Below are positions 15,421 through 22,858 of a stretch of DNA of 23,124 bases, piece by piece; the first letter of the stretch is position 1; the number at the start of each line of letters is the position of its first letter. Below the pieces are notes generated by a model. That model was not told where the DNA came from. It worked only from the letters and a program-made list of their open reading frames with translations, and searched no databases. The translations under genes were made by a program, and so were the position numbers. Source of the DNA: Prosthecochloris sp. (lineage in GTDB: Bacteria; Bacteroidota; Chlorobiia; Chlorobiales; Chlorobiaceae); the NCBI GenBank assembly GCA_004028745.1, contig RAZP01000049.1, forward strand, positions 1 through 23,124, in the 5' to 3' direction.

Positions 15421-16695
15421 ATGCAAAAAAACAAAAAAAAGCAACAACGCAGAACCATCATTTTTATCATCTCGGGTATTCTTGCCGCAGGGGCAGCTGC
15501 GGTTTTCTGGACATCTTTACAGTCTGAAAAAATTGCCGTATCCACGGAGCAGGTTTTTAGAAAAGAGGTTATTCACTATGTAATTGCAACCGGCAAAATC
15601 GAACCCGAGCTCGAAGTCACCATTTCTCCTGACGTATCCGGTGAAATCATAGAACTCCATGTGAAAGAGGGCGAGACTGTTGATGCGGGCACGTTACTTT
15701 TCAAGATCCAGCCTGACGTTTATATAAAACAGGTGGAGCAGAACAGGGCTCGTCTCAACCTTGCAAAATCCCAAAGTCTTGAAGCAAGAGCAAGAAAACT
15801 CAAGGCCGAGGATGATTTCCGCAAGGCGTCAGTCCTCCACAGTGACAAGCTGATATCAGACTCCGACTACCTGACCGCAAAAACCAATGCTGAAGCCGCC
15901 AGGGCTGCTTATGAAGCCGCTCGTTTCACGATCAAGCAAAACGAAAGTCTTCTCGATCAGTCACTTGAACAGCTTGACAAAACAACGGTTACGAGCCCTA
16001 TGAACGGTACCGTTATCGCGCTCGAGAGCAAATTGGGTGAAAGAGTTGTCGGAACAGGTCAGTTCCAGGGAACGGATGTGCTGCGGATAGCGAATCTCGA
16101 CCGTATGCAGGTGGAAGTTGAAGTGAATGAAAACGATATCGTCAACGTCAAAAAAGGCGACAGGGTCATTGTCAGCGTCGATGCATTCGGTGACAGGAAA
16201 TTTAATGGCGTGGTCAATGAAATTTCCAATTCGGCCATAACCCAGTCCGAAGGCACCCAGGAAGAAGTAACCAACTTTTCGGTTAAAATCCGCATACTCG
16301 ACCATGGCCGCCTGCTCAAGCCCGGCATGAGTGCGACGGCAGACATAGAGACGGAACGTGTACAAAACGCGCTTGTCGTCCCCATTCAAAGTGTTACCCT
16401 CAGAGGACCGGATTCGGCGGGTGATTTTCGACGTTCCGCAGAAGAAGAGCCGCGTGAGCAGGAAGATCAGAATGAAAACAGCACGCCTTGGCCGGACAAA
16501 GGTAGTCGTCAGGGTGTTTTTGTTGTCGAAAACAATACTTCCCTGTTCCGGCCTGTTGAAACCGGAACAACTGATAACACCCATATCGTCATTTTGAAAG
16601 GAGTCAAAGAAGGAGAAGAGGTTGTTTCCGGAAGCTATACGGCAATCACAAGACTGCTGAAAGATGGCAGCAGGGTAAAGCTGAAAACAGAGTAA
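15421..16695 (+). CDS. HlyD/MacA-family periplasmic adaptor
   Basis: Membrane fusion protein linking the inner-membrane ABC permeases to the TolC-like channel. One N-terminal membrane anchor (about 12-30) is followed by the beta-barrel/lipoyl half-motif (GEIIELHVKEGETVDAGTLL, 74-93), a long coiled-coil hairpin (about 103-186), the second lipoyl half (TVTSPMNGTVIAL, 189-201) and a beta-barrel domain ending LKPGMSATADI. An acidic, low-complexity stretch at about 330-364 (EEEPREQEDQNEN) lies before the last, membrane-proximal domain and is longer than I expect for MacA. The protein is 424 aa. The ATPase gene starts six bases after its stop. Confidence 0.93.
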   Translation: MQKNKKKQQRRTIIFIISGILAAGAAAVFWTSLQSEKIAVSTEQVFRKEVIHYVIATGKIEPELEVTISPDVSGEIIELHVKEGETVDAGTLLFKIQPDVYIKQVEQNRARLNLAKSQSLEARARKLKAEDDFRKASVLHSDKLISDSDYLTAKTNAEAARAAYEAARFTIKQNESLLDQSLEQLDKTTVTSPMNGTVIALESKLGERVVGTGQFQGTDVLRIANLDRMQVEVEVNENDIVNVKKGDRVIVSVDAFGDRKFNGVVNEISNSAITQSEGTQEEVTNFSVKIRILDHGRLLKPGMSATADIETERVQNALVVPIQSVTLRGPDSAGDFRRSAEEEPREQEDQNENSTPWPDKGSRQGVFVVENNTSLFRPVETGTTDNTHIVILKGVKEGEEVVSGSYTAITRLLKDGSRVKLKTE

Positions 16696-16701
16696 CCGGG
16701 T

Positions 16702-17388
16702 ATGGATGACATCCTTATCAGAATGCAGTCACTCTGCAGGTTTTATGAAATGGGTGACCAGATTGTCAAGGCTCTTGACAATATCGATCTTGCGTTCAAT
16801 CGTAACGAATACGTAGCTATAATGGGACCCTCCGGCAGCGGGAAATCGACCCTGATGAATATTATCGGATGCCTGGATACCCCTTCATCGGGCACCTATG
16901 AGCTCAACGGACAGAATGTCTCGGAAATGGACGACGATGAGCTTGCCAGAATACGCAACAGGGAAATCGGGTTTGTTTTTCAGACCTTCAACCTGCTCCC
17001 CCGCCTTAACTGCCTGAGGAATGTCGAGCTTCCTCTTATTTATGCTGGGGTAGACGCTGAAGAACGCTCCGCAAGAGCTTTGAATGCGCTGGAACGGGTC
17101 GGCCTCGGAGACAGAGTAAACCATAAGCCATCCGAACTATCCGGTGGTCAGATCCAGAGAGTAGCCATTGCAAGAGCATTGATCAACGAACCTTCTTTGA
17201 TTCTGGCTGACGAACCTACGGGAAATCTCGATACCTCAACCAGCAGGGATATCATGACTATTTTCAGCGATCTGTCCGAGGCTGGCAACACCATCATTCT
17301 TATCACGCATGAAGAGGATATCGCACTTTATACCCGCCGGCACATCCGTTTACGCGACGGAAAAATAGAAAGCGATACCAACCACTAA
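16702..17388 (+). CDS. ABC transporter ATPase, MacB/LolD type
   Basis: Cytoplasmic ATPase of a type VII (mechanotransmission) ABC transporter. Walker A is GPSGSGKST (42-50), Q-loop Gln94, signature LSGGQ (146-150), Walker B LILADEP (167-172) and the H-loop His203. The insert MDDDELARIRNREIGFVFQTFNLLPRL is the standard MacB/LolD pattern. It is 228 aa with no fused membrane part, so it needs the separate FtsX-type permeases encoded next. The start lies six bases after the adaptor stop, which suggests translational coupling. Confidence 0.95.
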   Translation: MDDILIRMQSLCRFYEMGDQIVKALDNIDLAFNRNEYVAIMGPSGSGKSTLMNIIGCLDTPSSGTYELNGQNVSEMDDDELARIRNREIGFVFQTFNLLPRLNCLRNVELPLIYAGVDAEERSARALNALERVGLGDRVNHKPSELSGGQIQRVAIARALINEPSLILADEPTGNLDTSTSRDIMTIFSDLSEAGNTIILITHEEDIALYTRRHIRLRDGKIESDTNH

Positions 17389-17407
17389 GGAACGCAGCTC
17401 CATTTGC

Positions 17408-18661
17408 ATGAAACAGTTTCGTCAAGAAACATACGAAAGCCTGCTGATGGCTTTCGACCAGATCAGGGGAAACAAGACCCGATCGTTTCTCACCGCGCTC
17501 GGTGTCATCATCGGCATTGTCTCCATCACCATGATGGGAACAGCCATCAGCGGTATCGACGCCGGTTTTGAGAAAAGTCTCGCCATGATCGGCTACGATG
17601 TTGTCTACGTTCAGAAAAGCCCGTGGGGCAGCATGGGGCAATGGTGGCGCTACAGAAACCGGCCTGACCTCAAAACGGAATATGCAGGACAGATCAACCG
17701 CATCATTGCAGATAACCCTGACTCGGCGCTTGAGATCGCCGTACCCCAGATGTCTTCTTACATAGCTTCGGCAAGCTATAAAGACAGAAACCTCCAACAG
17801 GCTTTTGCAATGGGAACAAATGCCGACTATCAACAAACTGCATCCGGAGATTTATCGAAAGGCAGGTTTTTCCTTCCTCATGAGGCCGAAAGCGGATCGA
17901 TGGTGTGTTTGATCGGTGACGATATCGCTACCGGCCTTTTCCCGAATGAAACCGCGCTCGGAAAAGAAATCAAGCTTAAAAACCAAAAATTCCGCATCAT
18001 CGGAGTTTTTAAAAAACAGGGGAAATTTCTCGGCCTTTTCAGCTTTGACAACCAGATCATCATGCCCCTGAACGCATTCAGGAAGGTTTACGGCAGCAGC
18101 ATGTATGTAACCATACGGATAAAAATAAAAGAGAATGTCAGGGTTACAGACGCCAATGAGGAAATCAGGGGGATTATGAGAAGGATCAGGAGACTCCCGC
18201 CGGGGAAAAAAGATGACTTCTCCATCAATGAACAACAGGCATTCAAAAGCCAGTTGGATCCCATTAAAAACGGCATCGCCATTGCAGGCATCTTTATCAC
18301 CGGCATGTCCCTCTTTGTCGGCGCTATCGGCATTATGAACATCACCTTTGTGAGTGTCAAGGAGCGGACAAAGGAAATCGGTTTGAGAAAAGCTCTCGGC
18401 GCCAGAAGAAGAACTATTCTGCTTCAGTTTCTTATCGAATCGGTCAGCATCTGCCTTTTGGGCGGGGTAACCGGACTGATTATCGCAATCTCGATTACGG
18501 CGGGAATAGAAAAAGTGCTGCCGGATTTCCCCATACAGTTTTCTTTTCTGCTTGTTTTGATCAGCCTGATTGTTTCAGTTCTGACAGGAATCATTTCGGG
18601 GCTTGCCCCGGCAATATCCGCCTCCAGGCTCGATCCTGCCGACTCACTGAGGTATGAATAA
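17408..18661 (+). CDS. FtsX/MacB-type ABC permease 1
   Basis: Inner-membrane permease (417 aa) with one N-terminal helix (about 26-48, FLTALGVIIGIVSITMMG), a large periplasmic MacB-PCD domain (about 50-285) and three C-terminal helices (about 290-312, 340-362, 378-405). The MacB/FtsX signature ERTKEIGLRKALGARRRTIL follows the second helix. The ending LDPADSLRYE is typical of the family. It is probably the partner of the ATPase 19 bases upstream. It is paralogous to permease 2, and the two may form a heterodimer rather than the usual MacB homodimer. No clear SD precedes the ATG. Confidence 0.93.
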   Translation: MKQFRQETYESLLMAFDQIRGNKTRSFLTALGVIIGIVSITMMGTAISGIDAGFEKSLAMIGYDVVYVQKSPWGSMGQWWRYRNRPDLKTEYAGQINRIIADNPDSALEIAVPQMSSYIASASYKDRNLQQAFAMGTNADYQQTASGDLSKGRFFLPHEAESGSMVCLIGDDIATGLFPNETALGKEIKLKNQKFRIIGVFKKQGKFLGLFSFDNQIIMPLNAFRKVYGSSMYVTIRIKIKENVRVTDANEEIRGIMRRIRRLPPGKKDDFSINEQQAFKSQLDPIKNGIAIAGIFITGMSLFVGAIGIMNITFVSVKERTKEIGLRKALGARRRTILLQFLIESVSICLLGGVTGLIIAISITAGIEKVLPDFPIQFSFLLVLISLIVSVLTGIISGLAPAISASRLDPADSLRYE

Positions 18662-18689
18662 AAAGAGTGTTGATTTGTTGATTTGACGG

Positions 18690-18711
18690 ACAGGCACAGG
18701 GGCTGCCCTGT
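18690..18711 (+). terminator. Weak hairpin between the two permease genes
   Basis: ACAGGCA and TGCCCTGT pair over seven positions with one bulged base and a 7-base loop, followed by the T-rich heptamer array at 18711-18738. This could attenuate transcription so that permease 2 is made at a lower level. The T tract is interrupted by GAC, so full termination is doubtful. Confidence 0.3.
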
Positions 18712-18738
18712 TTTGACTTTTGACTTTTTACCTTTGAC
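18711..18738. repeat. Degenerate 7-bp tandem repeat (TTTTGAC)
   Basis: Four consecutive heptamers, TTTTGAC, TTTTGAC, TTTTTAC and CTTTGAC, end eight bases before the start codon of permease 2. They occupy the place where a ribosome binding site would be expected, and no Shine-Dalgarno is seen. Confidence 0.6.
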
Positions 18739-18746
18739 TTAACTTC

Positions 18747-19982
18747 ATGAAACTGAAAGAAACCATCATACAGGCCGCCTACTCGTTACAGGCAAACAGG
18801 CTCCGTTCCTGGCTGACAACCTTGGGGGTGGCCATCGGTGTTTTTTCCATTATCGCCGTCATGACAGCATTGCAGGCAGTCGACCAGTCGGTTGCAAGCG
18901 GCCTTTCAAGTCTTGGTTCCAATACATTTGAAATCCAGAAATATCCCGCTACTTTTTTCGGCGGGCACGGAAGAAGCCGCTTTATCAACCGCCCTGATAT
19001 TACCTATGCGGAAGGACTTGCGTTTAAAAAACTGATGGGCGCAAAGGCCGGTAACATAGGCCTGAAAGTATCCAGGCCCGGCAACCAGGCAGTGTATGGA
19101 AACCGGTCGACAAATCCGGATATCACCCTGTTCGGTGCAGACGAAAACTTCGCATCCGCAAACGGTTTTGACATAGAAAACGGCAGAAACCTTGTCAAAA
19201 ACGACATACGTTATTCAAGAAATGTCGCGGTTATCGGCAGGGATGTTATGAACACGCTTTTTCCTGGCGGTGAAAATCCGATAGATAAACCGGTCAAAGT
19301 CAACGGAAAACTTTACCGCATCATCGGGGTGTTCATGAACAAAGGAGCCGCATTCGGTCAAAGTCAGGATAACTTCATCGTTATCCCGATAAGCCGGTAT
19401 CTGGCCCATATCGACATAAAAAAAAGTATCAGTGTCACCGTCGAAGCCGCCTCTCAAAAAGAGTACCTGGCCACCATCGATCAGGCAATTGGAGCCATGC
19501 GGGTTGCACGCGGGCTGGCTGTCAGGGAGCCCAACAACTTTGAACTCCGCACGAATGAAGCCCTGGTAGAGTCGTTCCGGGAATTCCAGCGCACCATCAG
19601 TATCGGCGCTTTCATCATCAGTTTTATGGCTCTCGTTACCGCCGGAGTAGGTATCATGAACATTATGCTGGTAAGCGTAACCGAGCGCACAAAAGAGATC
19701 GGCGTTCGAAAATCAGTGGGCGCCCCCAGAAAAAGCATCCTGCGCCAGTTCCTCCTCGAAGCGCTTTTTCTCTCCCTTACCGGTGGTATGATAGGCATTG
19801 TGATTGGAACAGGGGCAGGAAATATCGTGGCCCTTGCGTTTAACCTGCCGCCGATACTCCCCATAACATGGATAATCATATCAATTGCCGTCTGCTCCGG
19901 GATTGGTATGATTTTCGGCTTGTTTCCCGCATACAGAGCCGCCAACCTTAATCCGGTTGACGCTCTGAGAACAGGTAAGTAG
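18747..19982 (+). CDS. FtsX/MacB-type ABC permease 2
   Basis: Second inner-membrane permease of the cluster (411 aa), with the same plan as permease 1: an N-terminal helix (about 22-45, WLTTLGVAIGVFSIIAVMTAL), a periplasmic MacB-PCD domain, then three C-terminal helices. The signature ERTKEIGVRKSVGAPRKSIL and the ending LNPVDALRTGK are characteristic. The periplasmic domain differs clearly from permease 1, so the pair is not a recent duplication. It lies 85 bases after permease 1, across a hairpin and a heptamer repeat, so its expression may differ. The stop codon is followed almost directly by another heptamer array and dispersed repeat copy 2. Confidence 0.93.
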   Translation: MKLKETIIQAAYSLQANRLRSWLTTLGVAIGVFSIIAVMTALQAVDQSVASGLSSLGSNTFEIQKYPATFFGGHGRSRFINRPDITYAEGLAFKKLMGAKAGNIGLKVSRPGNQAVYGNRSTNPDITLFGADENFASANGFDIENGRNLVKNDIRYSRNVAVIGRDVMNTLFPGGENPIDKPVKVNGKLYRIIGVFMNKGAAFGQSQDNFIVIPISRYLAHIDIKKSISVTVEAASQKEYLATIDQAIGAMRVARGLAVREPNNFELRTNEALVESFREFQRTISIGAFIISFMALVTAGVGIMNIMLVSVTERTKEIGVRKSVGAPRKSILRQFLLEALFLSLTGGMIGIVIGTGAGNIVALAFNLPPILPITWIIISIAVCSGIGMIFGLFPAYRAANLNPVDALRTGK

Positions 19983-19984
19983 CC

Positions 19985-20005
19985 GTGACGAGTAACAAGT
20001 GACAA
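19985..20005. repeat. Degenerate 7-bp tandem repeat (GTNACNA)
   Basis: Three consecutive heptamers, GTGACGA, GTAACAA and GTGACAA, start two bases after the permease 2 stop codon and run into the dispersed repeat copy 2. They have the same 7-bp period as the arrays at 71-150 and 18711-18738. Confidence 0.45.
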
Positions 20006-20136
20006 TAATTGTCGTGAGCGCCTTGAGTACAAGGCGGACGGAGCGCAGAAACCGCAGTGTACACAGAGTACATGAGGATTTCGAGCACCGACCAACGAAG
20101 TAATCACGACGCGGAATAAATTAATAGAGGTGCCCT
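20006..20136. repeat. Dispersed repeat, copy 2 (left end missing)
   Basis: Collinear with 10598-10780: shared blocks are ATTGTCRTGAG, AAGGCGRACGGAGC, ATGAGGATTTCG, CAACGAAGYAAT and the last 27 bases ending GAGGTGCCCT. The left terminal inverted repeat of copy 1 is absent here. It can fold strongly: GTCGTGA/TCACGAC (20011-20017 with 20104-20110) encloses CGCCTT-GAGTAC-AAGGCG (20019-20036) and the palindrome GTGTACAC (20057-20064). It separates two convergent genes and its end overlaps the stop codon (20135-20137) of the 323-aa gene. It may serve as a bidirectional transcript end. Confidence 0.65.
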
Positions 20137-21106
20137 ATTGATGCCGTCCAAGCTCAGGCAAGAAAGACATTGTCGAGGCGAAATGGGAAACCTGCTGCAG
20201 GAGGTTAGGCTCCCCTGCCGCCATTGCCCTGAAACGCCTTGCAGTTCCCTCCCAGTTACCAAACCCCTCATCGACGGCATGCCATGCAGGGAGAACGTTT
20301 TCCTCGATCCACTGCCACCGGTGTTCGGCATCGGTTACATCCCTGCTCCCCGAAAGTGTTTCGAGATAACCGAAATGATCGGCAAATGAAGCCCTCGAAG
20401 AATAACCGGGTGGAGCAGCTTCTCCAAAATTGAGCTCGCTCCCAAACGACACGACAATATGCCCCTGAGGACTTATCGCATCAAATACAGGCCCGAGCGT
20501 ATTGACCTGTTCGTGCCTTAGTAACTTTATGTTACCCTCCTTGATCAATGCTCCGGCCTTGGTAATATCCTTACCGGATTTTTGCAGGCCGGCCCCTTCA
20601 TTAATCAATCGAAAACCGGAAAGCAGAAACTCGTGCTCATTTTCGGAAACATTGTTCTCGATTTCGGCAAGTCCGCCTTCAAGATATGCCATATGGGCCC
20701 ATGCGATATCATTGTAGATACGGTTGTTTCCGTTGCGGATCTCCTCAAGGTCGTTGAGAAGAACATTTTTTGACGCAAAATCGTAGACCGAAAAAGGCAG
20801 GAAAAAAAGCGCCCGAGTTGTATCGGTGAAAAAATCTCCTATCCCTTGAAAAATATCACCCTGCTCTTTACGGCTGTCACTCTTCATCATTCGGCCGGGT
20901 GTTTGCATCATCCCAACAAAAGCCAGGGCAACACCAACCTGACTCGACGCGAAAGCCGCCATTCCAGCCCATTTGAATATTTCATGATGATCAAGGTACA
21001 GACGGGCGTAATGCGCCGTAATCGCACGGTTTCTCTGGACTATCTCCTCACGGGGCGGCAGTTTGGACTCAGCCGCCGCTTTCCACTCTTCCTTAGAATG
21101 AAGCAT
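20135..21106 (-). CDS. Hypothetical protein, 323 aa
   Basis: I do not recognise the family with confidence. It has no signal peptide. One hydrophobic segment (about 46-66, WAGMAAFASSQVGVALAFVG) and a second less strong one (about 98-111, RALFFLPFSVYDFA) suggest membrane association. The pattern RNRAITAHYARLYL...FKWAGMAAFASSQVG and the later NGNNRIYNDIAWAHMAYLEGG recall the DUF2515-type proteins of Bacillus (RN..IT...AYL), but weakly. The C-terminal half is Trp/His-rich (HRWQWIEENVLPAWHAV). The frame is open from a TTG at 21148; the ATG at 21104-21106 is preferred because GGAG lies about eight bases before it. Its stop codon sits in the end of a dispersed repeat. It is divergent from the OmpA-domain gene. 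Confidence 0.7.
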   Translation of the reverse strand: MLHSKEEWKAAAESKLPPREEIVQRNRAITAHYARLYLDHHEIFKWAGMAAFASSQVGVALAFVGMMQTPGRMMKSDSRKEQGDIFQGIGDFFTDTTRALFFLPFSVYDFASKNVLLNDLEEIRNGNNRIYNDIAWAHMAYLEGGLAEIENNVSENEHEFLLSGFRLINEGAGLQKSGKDITKAGALIKEGNIKLLRHEQVNTLGPVFDAISPQGHIVVSFGSELNFGEAAPPGYSSRASFADHFGYLETLSGSRDVTDAEHRWQWIEENVLPAWHAVDEGFGNWEGTARRFRAMAAGEPNLLQQVSHFASTMSFLPELGRHQ

Positions 21107-21412
21107 GCCTCCAGCTCCGTTTTGACCACCCTTTTGTTGTCGAAGCAACGCAAAGAAAAAGTAACATTTGCCGCCGGTGTAAAATTCCTGCTCAGGATCA
21201 CAGGCCTTTCCAGACTGCCTGTGGAGAACTTATCGAACATGAAACGAGAAAAAATCCGGGAATTTTTTAATGTATTTTATACTACTATTGTATTGTATGG
21301 ATTTCTGTATGACAGGTATTTGCTCTTTCGTATCGCAATTGTACCGCATAACCCTTTCCCGCCTGCCATCAAAGCTAATCCTTCTTCGTTAACATTTAAT
21401 TCCGAAAAAGCA
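21107..21412. other. Divergent intergenic region, 306 bases
   Basis: No gene is evident. The frame of the OmpA-domain protein is open through it, but the N-terminal residues it would add (RESRHSSPF and onward) precede a good signal peptide and are unlikely to be translated. It holds a 7-bp inverted repeat, CACAGGC/GCCTGTG (21199-21205 with 21217-21223, 11-base spacer), and an AT-rich stretch with TATACT (21278-21283) that could be a -10 element for the OmpA gene; no matching -35 is seen at 17 bases. Promoters for both flanking genes probably lie here. Confidence 0.4.
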
Positions 21413-22102
21413 ATGACACATGTAAAACAATTGACAAAACCTCTTGCCCTGGTTTTGATTCTGGCCATGACTTCTTTTACGTGGGGATGTACAACGACGA
21501 CAGGCGCAGGAAGAGGCGCAGGCATCGGAGCAGCATCAGGAGCCGTTCTCGGAGGTATTATCGGCAGTCAAACAGGCAGTTGGGGTAAAGGAGCCCTTCT
21601 TGGCGCGGTGATTGGTGGTGCTGCGGGCGCTCTTATCGGTGATTATATGGATGCTCAAGCTGAAGAGATCGACAATCAAGTTGACGGAGCCACAGTCGAA
21701 CGTGTCGGCGAAGGAATCAGGGTTGTTTTCGACACCGGCCTGTTATTTACAACCGGCTCATCAACACTTACCTCCACCAGCAGGTACAATATTCAGAAGC
21801 TGGCAAACATTCTGAACAAGTACTATGACACCGATCTCGTTATCGAAGGCCACACTGATTCACAGGGCAGTGAATACTCCAATCAGGTTCTTTCTGAAAA
21901 ACGTGCAGAATCTGTCGCTTCGCTTCTGAGAGCATACGGCGTAAGCGGAAGTCGCATTTCAACCGTCGGCTTCGGCGAAACCCGCCCCGTAGCCTCGAAT
22001 GAAACAGCTGCAGGCCGCCGCCTCAATCGTCGTGTCGAGGTACTTATCTATGCAAATGATTCCCTTAAAAACCAGGCTGAAACCGGCGAATTGAGGATGT
22101 AA
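21413..22102 (+). CDS. OmpA-domain outer membrane lipoprotein with glycine zipper
   Basis: Predicted 229-aa envelope protein. The N-terminal signal sequence ends in FTWGC (Cys26), a passable lipobox. A glycine-zipper region follows (about 31-76, GAGIGAASGAVLGGIIGS...GALLGAVIGGAAGALIG), as in YiaD/Lpp-like proteins. The C-terminal OmpA domain (about 105-213) contains IEGHTDSQGSEYSNQVLSEKRAESV, GFGETRPVASN and NRRVEV, the residues that bind peptidoglycan diaminopimelate. It is expected to tether the outer membrane to the cell wall. The ATG at 21413 is chosen because the signal peptide begins there; the SD is weak. A strong terminator follows 32 bases past the stop. Confidence 0.92.
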   Translation: MTHVKQLTKPLALVLILAMTSFTWGCTTTTGAGRGAGIGAASGAVLGGIIGSQTGSWGKGALLGAVIGGAAGALIGDYMDAQAEEIDNQVDGATVERVGEGIRVVFDTGLLFTTGSSTLTSTSRYNIQKLANILNKYYDTDLVIEGHTDSQGSEYSNQVLSEKRAESVASLLRAYGVSGSRISTVGFGETRPVASNETAAGRRLNRRVEVLIYANDSLKNQAETGELRM

Positions 22103-22134
22103 GATTTGTTAACAACTTTATTGAAGAAACTCAA

Positions 22135-22171
22135 AAAGGGGTGCAATCAAACTGCACCCCTTTCTTTTTTT
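22135..22171. terminator. Bidirectional rho-independent terminator
   Basis: A perfect 11-bp stem, AAAGGGGTGCA (22135-22145) with TGCACCCCTTT (22153-22163), and a 7-base loop. It is followed on the plus strand by CTTTTTTT and preceded by AAAAA-rich sequence that gives a T run on the minus strand. It ends the OmpA-domain gene, and probably the convergent cytochrome c gene as well. Confidence 0.9.
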
Positions 22172-22277
22172 ACAAACAACATACCAGACAAATAGCAGCA
22201 GCATCTCGATACCCGATACCCTTAGGACAGTCAGTATAGCTGGTGCTGTATCAAAGTCTGACAGCAGATATTTGCAA

Positions 22278-22763
22278 TCAGCGGTAGCCTCCTCCTGGCA
22301 CAAAATTCGGATCGTACTGGTCCCAAAGCCATCCTGCAACTTTTTCCAATTCTTCATCGGGCATGGCCATAGCGGGCATCAGACCAAAACGTTGTATGGC
22401 TTGGGGGCCAAGGGAAGTATTGGCAGCATCAGGAGCTTTCATGAACGACACCATCGCCGCGACAGCGTCATCCTTGTTTCCATACACTGTCCTGAACCGT
22501 GAAGCAAGCCCGGCAATAGGTGGAGCTGTTTTTGCAGGAGGACGCAAGGAGTGACAAACCTCACAGTTCCTTGTATAAAGTTCTTCCCCGCTTATTGCTT
22601 CACCGGTTCTGTTTTCCGCGGCAATTGTGGATTTCATGGCCCTTTCTGCCAACCCTTCAGAAGAGGTGGTGCCGTTCTGCTGACATGCTGAGACCGTTGA
22701 CAAAGAAGCTATCAACAACACTATGCCGATTGTGTTTTGCAACACATTGCGTTTCATGTTCAT
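22278..22763 (-). CDS. Monoheme c-type cytochrome lipoprotein
   Basis: Exported electron carrier of 161 aa. The signal peptide ends in the lipobox STVSAC (Cys27), so it is probably membrane-anchored on the periplasmic side. One heme site, CEVCH (67-71), is followed by PPAKTAPPIAGL. The distal methionine ligand is probably in GLMPAMAMP (127-135), the class I cytochrome c pattern, ahead of the final helix ELEKVAGWLWDQY. Two start codons are possible (22761-22763, or two codons later); neither has a strong SD. It lies 95 bases after the multiheme cytochrome, so the two could share a transcript and a redox role. Confidence 0.9.
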   Translation of the reverse strand: MNMKRNVLQNTIGIVLLIASLSTVSACQQNGTTSSEGLAERAMKSTIAAENRTGEAISGEELYTRNCEVCHSLRPPAKTAPPIAGLASRFRTVYGNKDDAVAAMVSFMKAPDAANTSLGPQAIQRFGLMPAMAMPDEELEKVAGWLWDQYDPNFVPGGGYR

Positions 22764-22858
22764 GGTTGACCGGTTAAATTTATTTTTGCAATAGCATTCA
22801 CTTGTAATATATCCAGCTGCAAAATCATTTGAAAAGGCTGCCCGTCAGGAGAACAAAC

